A stretch of 64,000 bases of DNA from Aldehydirespirator sp965205155 (GTDB lineage: Bacteria; Actinomycetota; Acidimicrobiia; Acidimicrobiales; Aldehydirespiratoraceae). The notes below the pieces were generated by a model. That model saw nothing but the letters and a program-made list of their open reading frames with translations, did not search any database and had not been told where the DNA came from. The stretch covers positions 2,852,001 through 2,916,000 of the forward strand of contig OZ242033.1 in the NCBI GenBank assembly GCA_965205155.1. The letters run 5' to 3'. Shown here piece by piece: positions 16,460 to 24,015 of the stretch. Made by a program: the position numbers and the translations under genes. The number at the start of each line of letters is the position of its first letter. The stretch's first letter is position 1.

Positions 16460-16539
16460 TCGCGATGCGCCGAGCGAGGCCGTGGCCCGAGCGGCCCGTG
16501 AGCGAAGCGAACAAGAGCGGGAATGACACCGATGCGGCG
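16423..16539 (+). repeat. Two-part dispersed repeat, copy 2
   Basis: The box AGAGGCCGAGCG (16423-16434) is inside the murC 3' end, and the ~50-nt core is 16474-16523, with GGCCCGAGCGGCCCGTGAGC and AACAAGAGCGGGAATGACACC. Box-to-core distance is 51 nt, so both share a frame reading RGRAN...ARPWPERPVSEANKSGN. The core is flanked by near-identical 10-mers CGATGCGCCG (16463-16472) and CGATGCGGCG (16530-16539). Similarity to copies 1 and 6 continues past the core into GACACCGMTGCG. Confidence 0.85.
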
Positions 16540-16602
16540 CGACCGGCTCTCACCTGTTCGCGGGCGCTGTCAGAGGCCCGGGACGCCGGGGTCGGAGCAT
16601 GA
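16450..16602 (+). other. 50-codon ORF containing repeat copy 2, bridging murC and murB
   Basis: ATG 16450 overlaps the murC 3' end and the frame ends with TGA 16600-16602, overlapping the murB ATG (16599). It contains ARPWPERPVSEANKSG from the repeat, then a unique Ala/Arg-rich tail. Stop/start overlap on both sides would allow ribosomes to pass from murC to murB. A weak ribosome binding site (GGGGCGAT) precedes it. Whether the peptide is made or matters is unknown. Confidence 0.4.
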
Positions 16603-17558
16603 CCGCGGCCGTGCAGCCTGTGCTCGCCGACCTCGACCGGCGACTGGCCTCCTCGCCTCTGGGGCCGTCGTTGAAGAGGGGCTACGGCCTGGCCCCCCAT
16701 ACCACCTACCGCGTCGGCGGCCCGGCCCGGCTCTTCGTCACCGTGGCCGACCTTGCCGAGCTCGAGACGCTGGCCGCCATCGTCGCCGGCGCGAGCGGAA
16801 CCGGCCCGCCTGTGCCGGTGCTCGTGGTGGGGCGAGGGTCCAACCTGCTGGTGGCCGACCGCGGCTTCGACGGTCTGGCCGTCGCCCTGGGTGCCCGGCT
16901 GACGCGATTCGAGATCGACGGCACGACGGTCGGTGCCTCCGGGGGCGCCCTGCTGCCGGTCGTCGCCCGGGCTTCGGCCGAGGGCGGGCTCACCGGCTTC
17001 GAGTGGGCTGTTGGGGTTCCCGGCACCGTGGGCGGAGCGGTGAGGATGAACGCGGGTGGTCACGGCTCGGACATGTCCGAGTCGCTCGTCGACGCGGTCA
17101 TCGTGGACCTGTACCGGGGGGAAACCACCGTGCGCCCAGCGGCTGACCTGGGGCTCGGATACCGCACCAGCAACATCGCCGCCCATCAGGTAGTCGCCTC
17201 AGTAAGGCTGAGGTTGAGGTTTGGGGATCGCGACACCTCCCGATCCGAACTGGCCGAGATAGTTCACTGGCGCCGGGCCAACCAGCCGGGCGGGCGCAAC
17301 GCCGGGTCGGTGTTCACCAATCCCGACCATGCGGCTGCCGGCGAGCTCATCGAGTCCGCCGACGGCAAGGGCCTGCGAGTCGGCACGGCCGAGGTCTCTG
17401 CGAAGCACGCCAACTTCATCCAGTCCGATGAGGGAGGGCAGGCCTCCGACATCGTCGAGGTGATGCGAGAGGTGCGCCGCCGCGTCTGGAAGGCCCACGG
17501 CATCGAGCTGTCGGCCGAGACCCACCTCGTGGGATTCGAGCCCTGGGAGCTGCCGTGA
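16599..17558 (+). CDS. murB: UDP-N-acetylenolpyruvoylglucosamine reductase MurB
   Basis: 319 residues. FAD-binding motifs TTYRVGGPARL near residue 35, VVGRGSNLLVADRGFDGL near 75 and PGTVGGAVRMNAGGHG near 137 are present; NAGSVFTNP near 230 contains the catalytic Ser that protonates the enolpyruvyl group. It reduces UDP-GlcNAc-enolpyruvate to UDP-MurNAc. The length fits the compact type I/II core plus a C-terminal VGFEPW tail. It is coupled to ftsQ by GTGA and preceded by a 139-nt gap holding repeat copy 2. Confidence 0.95.
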   Translation: MTAAVQPVLADLDRRLASSPLGPSLKRGYGLAPHTTYRVGGPARLFVTVADLAELETLAAIVAGASGTGPPVPVLVVGRGSNLLVADRGFDGLAVALGARLTRFEIDGTTVGASGGALLPVVARASAEGGLTGFEWAVGVPGTVGGAVRMNAGGHGSDMSESLVDAVIVDLYRGETTVRPAADLGLGYRTSNIAAHQVVASVRLRLRFGDRDTSRSELAEIVHWRRANQPGGRNAGSVFTNPDHAAAGELIESADGKGLRVGTAEVSAKHANFIQSDEGGQASDIVEVMREVRRRVWKAHGIELSAETHLVGFEPWELP

Positions 17559-18328
17559 CCGCCGGGACCGTGGCTGTGGACCCGCGCATGAAGGCGCGCC
17601 GCATCGCGGTGATAAGGGCCCAGGGGCGCCGGCGCCTGCGGGTCCTTTCCGTGGTGTTGGGCATCGTTCTGCTGGCCGCTGCCGCCTGGGGCATCAGCCT
17701 CACGCCGCTGCTGGACGTGGACCGGATCACGGTCACCGGGACAGACCCCGTCAACCGCGCCGAGATCCTCGAGAGCTCGAACGTCTCGGTCGGTCTGCCG
17801 ATGCTGTTCCTCGACGTCAACGAGGTGCAGCGGTCCGTCGCGTCGTTGCCCTGGGTCAGGTCGGCGCAGGTGTGGAGGGACTGGCCGGCCACGGTGCGCA
17901 TCACCGTGGAGCCCCGCGTGCCGGCCGCCGTGGTGCCTGCCACGGAGGGCCGGACGGCTCTGATCGATGCCAACGGCTACGTGATCGGCTGGGGCCCCGG
18001 GTCTACCGCGGTGCCCCATGTGTCGGTTCCGTTCTCGGGACAGCTCGGTGACATTCACACGTCCGCGGATGGGCCGCTTGCCGTCGTCGCGGCCATGCCC
18101 GAGGATCTCCGCGCCTGGGTCTCCACCGTCACCCTCGAGACGGACCGCGGCGAGATGGGCCTCGCACTCGTCGGCGGAGCCACCGTCGTGCTGGGTGGGC
18201 CGGTCCTGATAGACGACAAGATCAGCGCGCTGCGAGCAGTGCTGGCGACCGCCGATCTGGAGTGCGTCACGACGATCGACGTGACCATGCCAGACATCGC
18301 CACCGTGACCCGCCACGATCCGTGCTGA
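17555..18328 (+). CDS. ftsQ: Cell division protein FtsQ
   Basis: 257 residues: basic cytoplasmic tail (1-28), one membrane segment (about 29-50), a POTRA domain beginning LLDVDRITVTGTDPVNRAEILESS near 51-75, then the beta domain. Topology, POTRA hallmark and position before ftsZ give the call. FtsQ scaffolds FtsL and FtsB in the divisome. GTG start overlaps the murB stop. Past the stop lies repeat copy 3 and then ftsZ. Confidence 0.92.
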   Translation: MTAGTVAVDPRMKARRIAVIRAQGRRRLRVLSVVLGIVLLAAAAWGISLTPLLDVDRITVTGTDPVNRAEILESSNVSVGLPMLFLDVNEVQRSVASLPWVRSAQVWRDWPATVRITVEPRVPAAVVPATEGRTALIDANGYVIGWGPGSTAVPHVSVPFSGQLGDIHTSADGPLAVVAAMPEDLRAWVSTVTLETDRGEMGLALVGGATVVLGGPVLIDDKISALRAVLATADLECVTTIDVTMPDIATVTRHDPC

Positions 18329-18329
18329 C

Positions 18330-18410
18330 CCTGAAGGCCGAGCAGGCAGCGAGGCCCCAGGGCCCGAGCGGCCCGTGAGCGAAGCGAACAAGAGCGGGCC
18401 TGAAGGCCGA
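18330..18410 (+). repeat. Two-part dispersed repeat, copy 3, with flanking direct repeats
   Basis: A diverged box (GAAGGCCGAGCAGG, 18333-18346) is only 2 nt from a core (18349-18398) that carries a 2-nt insertion. The net effect keeps box and core in one open frame (EGRAG...PERPVSEANKSG), which ends at a TAA just before 18430. The element is bounded by a perfect 12-nt direct repeat, CCTGAAGGCCGA, at 18330-18341 and 18399-18410, resembling a target-site duplication. It occupies the ftsQ-ftsZ gap. GGCCTGAAGGCC at 18397-18408 can form a 5-bp hairpin. Confidence 0.75.
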
Positions 18411-18470
18411 CTTCCCAGTTGTCTCCCCTAAGATGCAGTGAAGGTTCAATGCACGGAGGTTGACGCAGCG

Positions 18471-19598
18471 ATGGCCGATCCTCACAACTACCTCGCCGTC
18501 ATAAGGGTGATCGGAGTCGGAGGCGGTGGCGTCAACGCCGTCAACCGCATGATCGATGCGGGCCTCAAGGGCGTCGAGTTCATCGCGGCCAACACCGACG
18601 CGCAGGCTCTGGCCATGAGCGACGCCGACGTCAGGATCGACCTCGGGCAGAACTTGACGCGAGGCCTGGGGGCGGGCAGCAATCCGGAAGTGGGCAAGCA
18701 GGCGGCCGAGGAGCACATCGACGAGATCCGCGAGGCCCTCAACGGATCGGACATGGTCTTCATCACCGTGGGCAAGGGCGGCGGGACCGGTACCGGCGCG
18801 GCGCCGGTGGTAGCCGAGGTGGCCAAGAGTTCCGGCGCGCTCACTATCGGAGTGGTGACCCGACCGTTCAGCTTCGAGGGAGCCCGCCGCTCGGTGCAGG
18901 CCGAAGAGGGCATCCAGCGTCTCAAGGAGAAGGTCGACACCCTGATCGTCATCCCCAACGATCGCCTGATCGCGATCGCGGACGAGAAGACCTCCATGCT
19001 CAACGCCTTCCGCATGGCCGACGAGGTTCTGATGCAGGGCGTCGGGGGGATTACCAGCCTCATCACCACCCCCGGGCTCATCAACACGGACTTCGCCGAT
19101 GTACGGACCGTGCTCACCGAGGCGGGCAGCGCACTGATGGGCATGGGGTCCTCCAGCGGCGAGGGGCGGGCGGTCGCCGCGGCTCGCGCCGCCATCTCCA
19201 GCCCGCTGCTCGAGTCCTCGATCGACCGGTCCCAGGGCGTTCTGCTCAACATCTCCGGTGCCTCCAATCTCGGTCTGATGGAGGTGAACGAAGCAGCCGA
19301 GGTTGTGCGATCGGTCGCTCACCAGGACGCCAACATCATCTTTGGAACGGTGATCGACGACGCGCTCGAGGACGAGGTCAGGGTCACGGTGATAGCCGCT
19401 GGTTTCGAGAGCGACCGGCAGAGCTACGGGGGCGGCGGCAACCAGCGCCGGACACGGCGGGAAGGCCGTCCCGCGGCGCGAGCCGGCTCCGGAGACGCCA
19501 TGCAGATCGCTGACGTCTTCGCTACCGGCGAACACTCGGACTCGCCCGTGGGCGTCGACCTCAACGACGAGTTCGATGTTCCCGACTTCCTGAGATGA
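18471..19598 (+). CDS. ftsZ: Cell division protein FtsZ
   Basis: 375 residues from ATG 18471, preceded by GGAGG at 18455-18459; an upstream in-frame GTG at 18438 is unlikely. GTP-binding motifs: VGGGGVNAVNRM near 16-27, AANTDAQAL near 44, the tubulin signature GGGTGTGAAPV near 103-113 and the T7 loop NTDFADVRTVL near 204-214. The C-terminal linker is short and ends in EFDVPDFLR, the conserved tail that binds SepF and other anchors. It forms the Z ring; SepF (encoded at 21118) is the likely membrane tether, since no ftsA is present. Confidence 0.97.
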   Translation: MADPHNYLAVIRVIGVGGGGVNAVNRMIDAGLKGVEFIAANTDAQALAMSDADVRIDLGQNLTRGLGAGSNPEVGKQAAEEHIDEIREALNGSDMVFITVGKGGGTGTGAAPVVAEVAKSSGALTIGVVTRPFSFEGARRSVQAEEGIQRLKEKVDTLIVIPNDRLIAIADEKTSMLNAFRMADEVLMQGVGGITSLITTPGLINTDFADVRTVLTEAGSALMGMGSSSGEGRAVAAARAAISSPLLESSIDRSQGVLLNISGASNLGLMEVNEAAEVVRSVAHQDANIIFGTVIDDALEDEVRVTVIAAGFESDRQSYGGGGNQRRTRREGRPAARAGSGDAMQIADVFATGEHSDSPVGVDLNDEFDVPDFLR

Positions 19599-19653
19599 GT
19601 TCAGGACCGGTCGGAACCCACCACCGGTAGTTGCGTCCTCAAGCGGGAGCCGG

Positions 19654-20361
19654 ATGATCGAGCGGCTGGTGCCCGCAGGCGAGGGACTGGTCGCCAGGGT
19701 CCGTTGCTCCCAGAGATCCCGCGGCGACTTTCGCTGCGACACCAACACCGGTACGAGTCCCGATCACCGCCGTCGCCTCGAGCGCAGGCGCCAGGGGCTG
19801 ATGGTCGGGGAGTGGACGTGGCTCAAGCAGGTCCACGGTGCCGATGTCGTGGTGGTGGCCGAGCCGGGCGGCGGTGCGGGATCCGTGGCCGACGGCGCGG
19901 TGACCGCCGTGCCCGAGGCGGTGCTCGCCCTGCACACGGCCGATTGCGCGCCGGTTGTCGTGGTGGGTCGCGGCGTGGTGGGCGTGGCCCACGCCGGATG
20001 GCGGGGCATCGTGGCCGGCGTACTCAGCGAGGTCGTCAAGGCCTTGCGCAGCCTGGCGCCAGATCCGGAAGCCGGCCTCCGGGCGGTGGTGGGACCGGTG
20101 ATCAGGCCCTCCGCATACGAGTTCGGCCCGGCCGAGCTCGCCGCAGTGAGCACTGCAGTGCGCCGCGATGTCGCCGGCGTCACCTCCTGGGGCGCGCCCG
20201 CCCTCGATCTCGTCTCGGCGGTGAGGGGAGCCCTGCTCACGGTTGGCGTCAGCGACGTGGACGATCTGGGATTCGACACCTCCCACGAGTGCTTCTACTC
20301 GCACCGGGTCCGCGGCGAACTTGCCCGGCAGGCGACCACAGTTCGTCTGGAACCGGCATGA
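19654..20361 (+). CDS. pgeF: PgeF family (YfiH) peptidoglycan editing factor / polyphenol oxidase
   Basis: 235 residues. The three metal-site motifs of the family are present: KQVHGADVVVV near 58, HTADCAPVVVVG near 90 and VAHAGWRGIVAGVL near 110, followed by HECFYSHR near 210. E. coli YfiH/PgeF removes misincorporated L-serine from muropeptides, and other members show laccase or adenosine deaminase activity. Its position directly after ftsZ is conserved in many Gram-positive bacteria and agrees with a cell-wall role. It overlaps yggS by ATGA. Confidence 0.9.
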   Translation: MIERLVPAGEGLVARVRCSQRSRGDFRCDTNTGTSPDHRRRLERRRQGLMVGEWTWLKQVHGADVVVVAEPGGGAGSVADGAVTAVPEAVLALHTADCAPVVVVGRGVVGVAHAGWRGIVAGVLSEVVKALRSLAPDPEAGLRAVVGPVIRPSAYEFGPAELAAVSTAVRRDVAGVTSWGAPALDLVSAVRGALLTVGVSDVDDLGFDTSHECFYSHRVRGELARQATTVRLEPA

Positions 20362-21050
20362 GCGGCATGGGCGTGTCACCGCAGACTGTGTCCGCCATCG
20401 GTGAGCGTTACGAGGCCGTGCGAGCGCGAATCGCCCGTGCGGGAGATCATGACGTCACCGTGATCGCAGTCACCAAGGCGCTCGGCTCATGGGCCATCGA
20501 TGCCGCAGCCGCATGCGGCATCGGCCACATCGGAGAGAACTACGCCCAAGAGTTCCTGGCCAAGCTGACCGGGGTGACCGCCGCGCCCAGACCCCGGGTC
20601 CACTTCGTTGGACACCTGCAGCGCAACAAGGTCAAGATGCTGGCCGGTTGCGTCGACGTGTGGCAGACGGTCGACCGACCGGAGTTGGCCCGCGAGATCG
20701 GCCGTCGCGCCCCTGGGGCCGAAGTGATGATCCAGGTGAACATCTCGGAAGAGGAGTCCAAGGGGGGCTGCCGGGCCGCGGAGACAGAGCAGCTGGCCTC
20801 GGTAGTCGCCGACGCGGGACTGAACCTTGCCGGCCTGATGGGCATCGGCCCGCTCGGGCCGCCCGAGGGGGCTAGAAGCAGCTTCAGGTCGCTGCGACGC
20901 ATGGTCGACACTTTGGGCCTCAGCCACTGCTCGATGGGGATGACCGACGATCTCGAGGTCGCCGTGGCCGAGGGTGCGACGATGGTGCGAATCGGGAGGA
21001 GCCTCTTCGGCGAACGTCCCCGCCGCGGGGTGAGAACCGTGCCACAATGA
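20358..21050 (+). CDS. YggS family pyridoxal phosphate homeostasis protein
   Basis: 230 residues from ATG 20358. Single-domain PLP-barrel fold: VIAVTKALG near residue 35 contains the PLP-binding Lys, followed by HIGENYAQEFLAK near 55, HFVGHLQRNKVK near 80, VMIQVNISEE near 120 and MGMTDDLEVAVAEGATMVRIGRSLFG near 193-218. The protein buffers pyridoxal phosphate and has no known catalytic turnover. The PgeF-YggS-SepF-YggT order is the usual post-ftsZ arrangement. Confidence 0.93.
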   Translation: MSGMGVSPQTVSAIGERYEAVRARIARAGDHDVTVIAVTKALGSWAIDAAAACGIGHIGENYAQEFLAKLTGVTAAPRPRVHFVGHLQRNKVKMLAGCVDVWQTVDRPELAREIGRRAPGAEVMIQVNISEEESKGGCRAAETEQLASVVADAGLNLAGLMGIGPLGPPEGARSSFRSLRRMVDTLGLSHCSMGMTDDLEVAVAEGATMVRIGRSLFGERPRRGVRTVPQ

Positions 21051-21117
21051 CACGCACCACCGGAGAATCGATAACGAGCGTGACGCGCTAAAGTCTGCTC
21101 AAGGAGCGACGATTTCG

Positions 21118-21669
21118 ATGCTGAAGAAGGCGATGATCTACCTCGGGCTCGGGCCCGACGAGCACTACGAGAGCTACGAAGACCCGATCCGCCCGCATCA
21201 ACCCCCGGCCGCAACGACGGGCCGCTATCCGGCCGGATCCGAGAACGTCCCCGGGCAGGGCGTGTCGGTCGCGTCGGGCTCGGCCCCGGACAGTGCCGTA
21301 CTGGGCCGGACCGTCCGACCCGTCAGCCTGGCGCCGGCTGAGGCTGGAGCACCCCTGGACGACCCCGACGCCGAGGGCTCGGTGCGGGTCGTGCATTCGA
21401 TGCCCTCCAAGACGATGAAGCCGCACGCCGTCTCTCCCGACGCGTTCAATGACGCCCAGGAGATCGGGGACCGGTTCAAGTCGGGCCAGCCCGTGATCGT
21501 GAACCTTCAGACGGTCGACCGGGACCTGAGACGCCGCCTGGTGGACTTCTCCAGCGGCCTCTGCTACGCGATGGGCGGCAAGATGGACCGCGTCGCCGAC
21601 CAGGTGTATCTGCTCACCCCGGCCGATGTGGAAGTGTCGCGAGGTACCGCCCGTCGCAAGCGCACCTGA
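21118..21669 (+). CDS. sepF: Cell division protein SepF
   Basis: 183 residues. An N-terminal amphipathic membrane-binding helix (MLKKAMIYLGLG), an acidic, Pro-rich linker (about 20-95), and a C-terminal SepF domain (about 98-172: SPDAFNDAQEIGDRFKSGQPVIVNL...FSSGLCYAMGGKMDRV...YLLTPADVEVS). SepF anchors and bundles FtsZ filaments. ATG 21118 has AAGGAGC at 21100-21106 as ribosome binding site. The gap to yggT holds repeat copy 4. Confidence 0.95.
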   Translation: MLKKAMIYLGLGPDEHYESYEDPIRPHQPPAATTGRYPAGSENVPGQGVSVASGSAPDSAVLGRTVRPVSLAPAEAGAPLDDPDAEGSVRVVHSMPSKTMKPHAVSPDAFNDAQEIGDRFKSGQPVIVNLQTVDRDLRRRLVDFSSGLCYAMGGKMDRVADQVYLLTPADVEVSRGTARRKRT

Positions 21670-21686
21670 CAACAACCGCGGTGACC

Positions 21687-21784
21687 AGAGGCCGAGCGGA
21701 CGGGTCGCACATGACGCAGATGCCTAAGGGCTCAGCGAGGCCGTGGCCCGAGCGGCCCGTGAGCGCAGCGAACAAGAGCGGAGA
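21687..21784 (+). repeat. Two-part dispersed repeat, copy 4
   Basis: Box AGAGGCCGAGCGG at 21687-21699, 35-nt unique spacer, core at 21735-21784. Box-to-core distance is 48 nt, so both share an open frame: from GTG 21681 or ATG 21711 or 21720 it reads ...KGSARPWPERPVSAANKSGE and ends at TAA 21786-21788, immediately followed by the yggT GTG at 21789. The core end (AGAGCGGAGAA) gives yggT its only purine-rich ribosome binding site. Confidence 0.85.
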
Positions 21785-21788
21785 ATAA

Positions 21789-22058
21789 GTGCTCGGGATC
21801 CTCTGCCTGCTGCTGACCCTGTACCTGTTCGCGATCTTCGGTCGCGTGCTGTTGAGTTGGTTTCCCCTCAACCCCAACGGCGCGATGGCCACCGTCGCCG
21901 GCTTCCTCTACACGGTGACCGACCCGGTGATGAAGCCGGTGCGCCGCATGCTGCCCACGGCACGGTTCGGCGGCATGGCCCTCGACTTCTCGCCGGTCAT
22001 CGTGATCTTCGGCATCATCTTTCTCCAGAGGATGCTCAGGGCAGTGGGAGTCTGCTAA
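21789..22058 (+). CDS. YggT family membrane protein
   Basis: 89 residues with two membrane segments (about 3-22 and 66-84) enclosing a short loop with the family pattern SWFPLNPNG...YTVTDPVMKPVRRMLP (residues 24-56). YggT proteins follow sepF in many genomes and are thought to assist envelope or division functions. GTG 21789 begins right after the stop of the frame that runs through repeat copy 4. Confidence 0.9.
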   Translation: MLGILCLLLTLYLFAIFGRVLLSWFPLNPNGAMATVAGFLYTVTDPVMKPVRRMLPTARFGGMALDFSPVIVIFGIIFLQRMLRAVGVC

Positions 22059-22112
22059 GGGGCCGAGGGGGCATCCACCAACGGAGATGGTGTCCGTGGC
22101 ATCATCGCCCGC

Positions 22113-23429
22113 ATGAACGCACTCAGCGACCTCGCGTCCGAGGTCAAGTTTCGCGAGCGGATGCGCGGCTACGACTACGAAGAAGTGGACAGCTACGTCA
22201 AGAAGGTCAACCGCGCCGCTGCTCAAGCCAAGGATCGGATCGCGGAGCTCGAGCATCGCTTGGCCCAGGTCGAGTCCCAGGCCGGCAATGACGACGGGGG
22301 CACGGAGATCCGCGAGACGCTGCTGCGCACCCTCGTACTGGCGCAGCGCACCGCCGACTCGGCCGTGTCGGAAGCACGATCCGAGGCGGAATCGATAACC
22401 GACTCCGCCAAGGAGCGGGCGGCCAAGACTGTCTCCGAAGCCGAGACGGCAGCCAACGAGCGCCTGCGCTCGGCTGAGGAGCGCGCCGCCCGGATGCTGG
22501 CCGAGTCAGAGGAGAGCGGACAGCTCATCATCGCCGAGGCGAAGCGGACGGCCGCGACCGAGCTGGCCTCGGAACGGGAGCGGGCGCAGGGGGAGTTGCG
22601 GGATCTCGAGAGGTCCAGGAGCGAACTGGAGAAGGTCGTAGCCGAGATCCAGGCCAGGCTGGACAGCGAGCGGGACATGCTGCGCGGCCTCGCGGTCTCG
22701 TTCCAGTCCTTCGTCGAGAAGTTCGAGCCAGTCGCAGATGTCACCGAGTCCGACGGCCAGCCCGAGGCCGAGGAGAGCGCGGCCGCCGCACCAGCTGACG
22801 ACCGCGACTCGGCTGCCGACGATGAGAGCGCCGACGACGATGACGGGGACAGCGGCGAGCCCGAGGCCGTTGAAGCCTCAGAGGACGTCGCAGAGGGGGA
22901 GGAGGCTCCACCACCGGGCCCTGCCGACGACGCTGAAGGTGATCATGCGTCTGAGGTCGCACTGGCAGAGACGCTGTCCACAGACGCCTCCGATGCCGAC
23001 GCTGTGCCTGATGTGCCTCTGGTCGGGTGGGACGAGGAGGTCGGGCAGGCTCCGTCGGAGGACGTCGCCACGGTGGAGCCTGAGCCCGTCGCGTCGGATG
23101 TGGTCCGGTTGGAGCCCACGGCCGGTGGCAACGGTTCGGCCCATACCGTGCCGGATGATTCTGTTGGTCCTGTCCGCGACGATGAGGTCGCCTCCGCCGG
23201 GCCGGCGACCATGCCCTTCGGAGTTGACAGCCCGGAGCTCTTCGACATGGACGCTGAGGAGGACGACGAGTTCATCGAACAGCTCCGGCAGGTGGTCAGC
23301 AGCGACGCCCCCCTGCCCGACGGGGACGCAGCCATGGCTGCCTTCTTCGACCACGACGACAGGAGCGGGGCCTCCGGCACCCGCAGTGGGGCATCGGACC
23401 GCGGCGGTAGGCTCGGCCCCCGGGCTTGA
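22113..23429 (+). CDS. DivIVA domain-containing protein (Wag31-like)
   Basis: 438 residues. The N-terminal DivIVA domain is marked by VKFRERMRGYDYEEVDSYV near residues 11-29, with coiled coil (about 29-60, then 75-205) rich in Ala, Glu and Arg. Residues 210-420 form a very acidic, low-complexity tail (Asp, Glu, Ala, Ser, Pro) that is probably disordered. DivIVA proteins recognise curved membrane and recruit wall synthesis to poles and septa in actinobacteria. This one is longer and far more acidic at the C-terminus than Wag31, so the binding partners may differ. ATG 22113 gives a family-typical beginning. Confidence 0.88.
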   Translation: MNALSDLASEVKFRERMRGYDYEEVDSYVKKVNRAAAQAKDRIAELEHRLAQVESQAGNDDGGTEIRETLLRTLVLAQRTADSAVSEARSEAESITDSAKERAAKTVSEAETAANERLRSAEERAARMLAESEESGQLIIAEAKRTAATELASERERAQGELRDLERSRSELEKVVAEIQARLDSERDMLRGLAVSFQSFVEKFEPVADVTESDGQPEAEESAAAAPADDRDSAADDESADDDDGDSGEPEAVEASEDVAEGEEAPPPGPADDAEGDHASEVALAETLSTDASDADAVPDVPLVGWDEEVGQAPSEDVATVEPEPVASDVVRLEPTAGGNGSAHTVPDDSVGPVRDDEVASAGPATMPFGVDSPELFDMDAEEDDEFIEQLRQVVSSDAPLPDGDAAMAAFFDHDDRSGASGTRSGASDRGGRLGPRA

Positions 23430-23501
23430 CCGCCCCGAGCCGTCTGACCGCCGTCACGACCGAGGGTCCTCCTCGGGCGGCGGGACCGGAGATTGAGAGA
23501 C

Positions 23502-24002
23502 ATGGCCAAGGCCAAGAGCACGCAATCAGCCCGATCCAGATCCAGGGAATCGGCCGGCGCGAAGTCGTCGTCCAATGCGTCACGCCCCACGAAGGCCACA
23601 GCGGAGACGGCCAAGCCGGCCAATCCCCGTTTCGGCCCGCAGTTCCTCGAAGAGATGCGCCGGAAGCTGCTCAAGGAGCGAGCCAAGTACCTCCACTCCG
23701 CCGAGGAGTACCAAGCTGAGGCAGAGTCGCTGCTGGCCACGCGCGAGCCGGGCGACGTACAGTTCGACGAGGAGGGAGGCGAGGGCACCACCGTCGCAGT
23801 CGAGCGAGAGCGCGACCTCGCCCTGTCCAGTCAAGCGCGCCACACGGTCAGCCAGATCGACGCCGCGCTGGAGCGCATCGACAACGGCACGTACGGTTTC
23901 TGCATCACGTCGGGTGCGCCGATTCCCAAAGCCCGCCTCCGGGCCATCCCCTGGGCTGCCGAACGCGTCGAGGTGAAGGCGGGCGGCCTCGGTCGCCGGT
24001 AG
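23502..24002 (+). CDS. DksA/TraR-like zinc-finger-family protein with degenerate finger
   Basis: 166 residues from ATG 23502; TTG 23493 is an in-frame alternative. A basic Ala/Ser-rich tail (1-45) precedes the coiled-coil hairpin (FLEEMRRKLLKERAKYLHSAEEY...) and the C-terminal DksA-type region DAALERIDNGTYGFCITSGAPIPKARLRAIPWAAERV. The four finger cysteines of the classic C-x2-C/C-x2-C arrangement are reduced to one Cys (FCITSG), so zinc binding is unlikely. Such TraR/DksA-like proteins may act at the RNA polymerase secondary channel. Next gene lspA follows 13 nt later. Confidence 0.85.
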   Translation: MAKAKSTQSARSRSRESAGAKSSSNASRPTKATAETAKPANPRFGPQFLEEMRRKLLKERAKYLHSAEEYQAEAESLLATREPGDVQFDEEGGEGTTVAVERERDLALSSQARHTVSQIDAALERIDNGTYGFCITSGAPIPKARLRAIPWAAERVEVKAGGLGRR

Positions 24003-24015
24003 AGCGCCCGGCCCC

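Noticed and set aside
23427..23452. TGACCGCC repeated at the divIVA stop (23427 and 23445)
   Set aside because: Only 8 nt and easily chance in this composition; not counted among the duplicated junctions.
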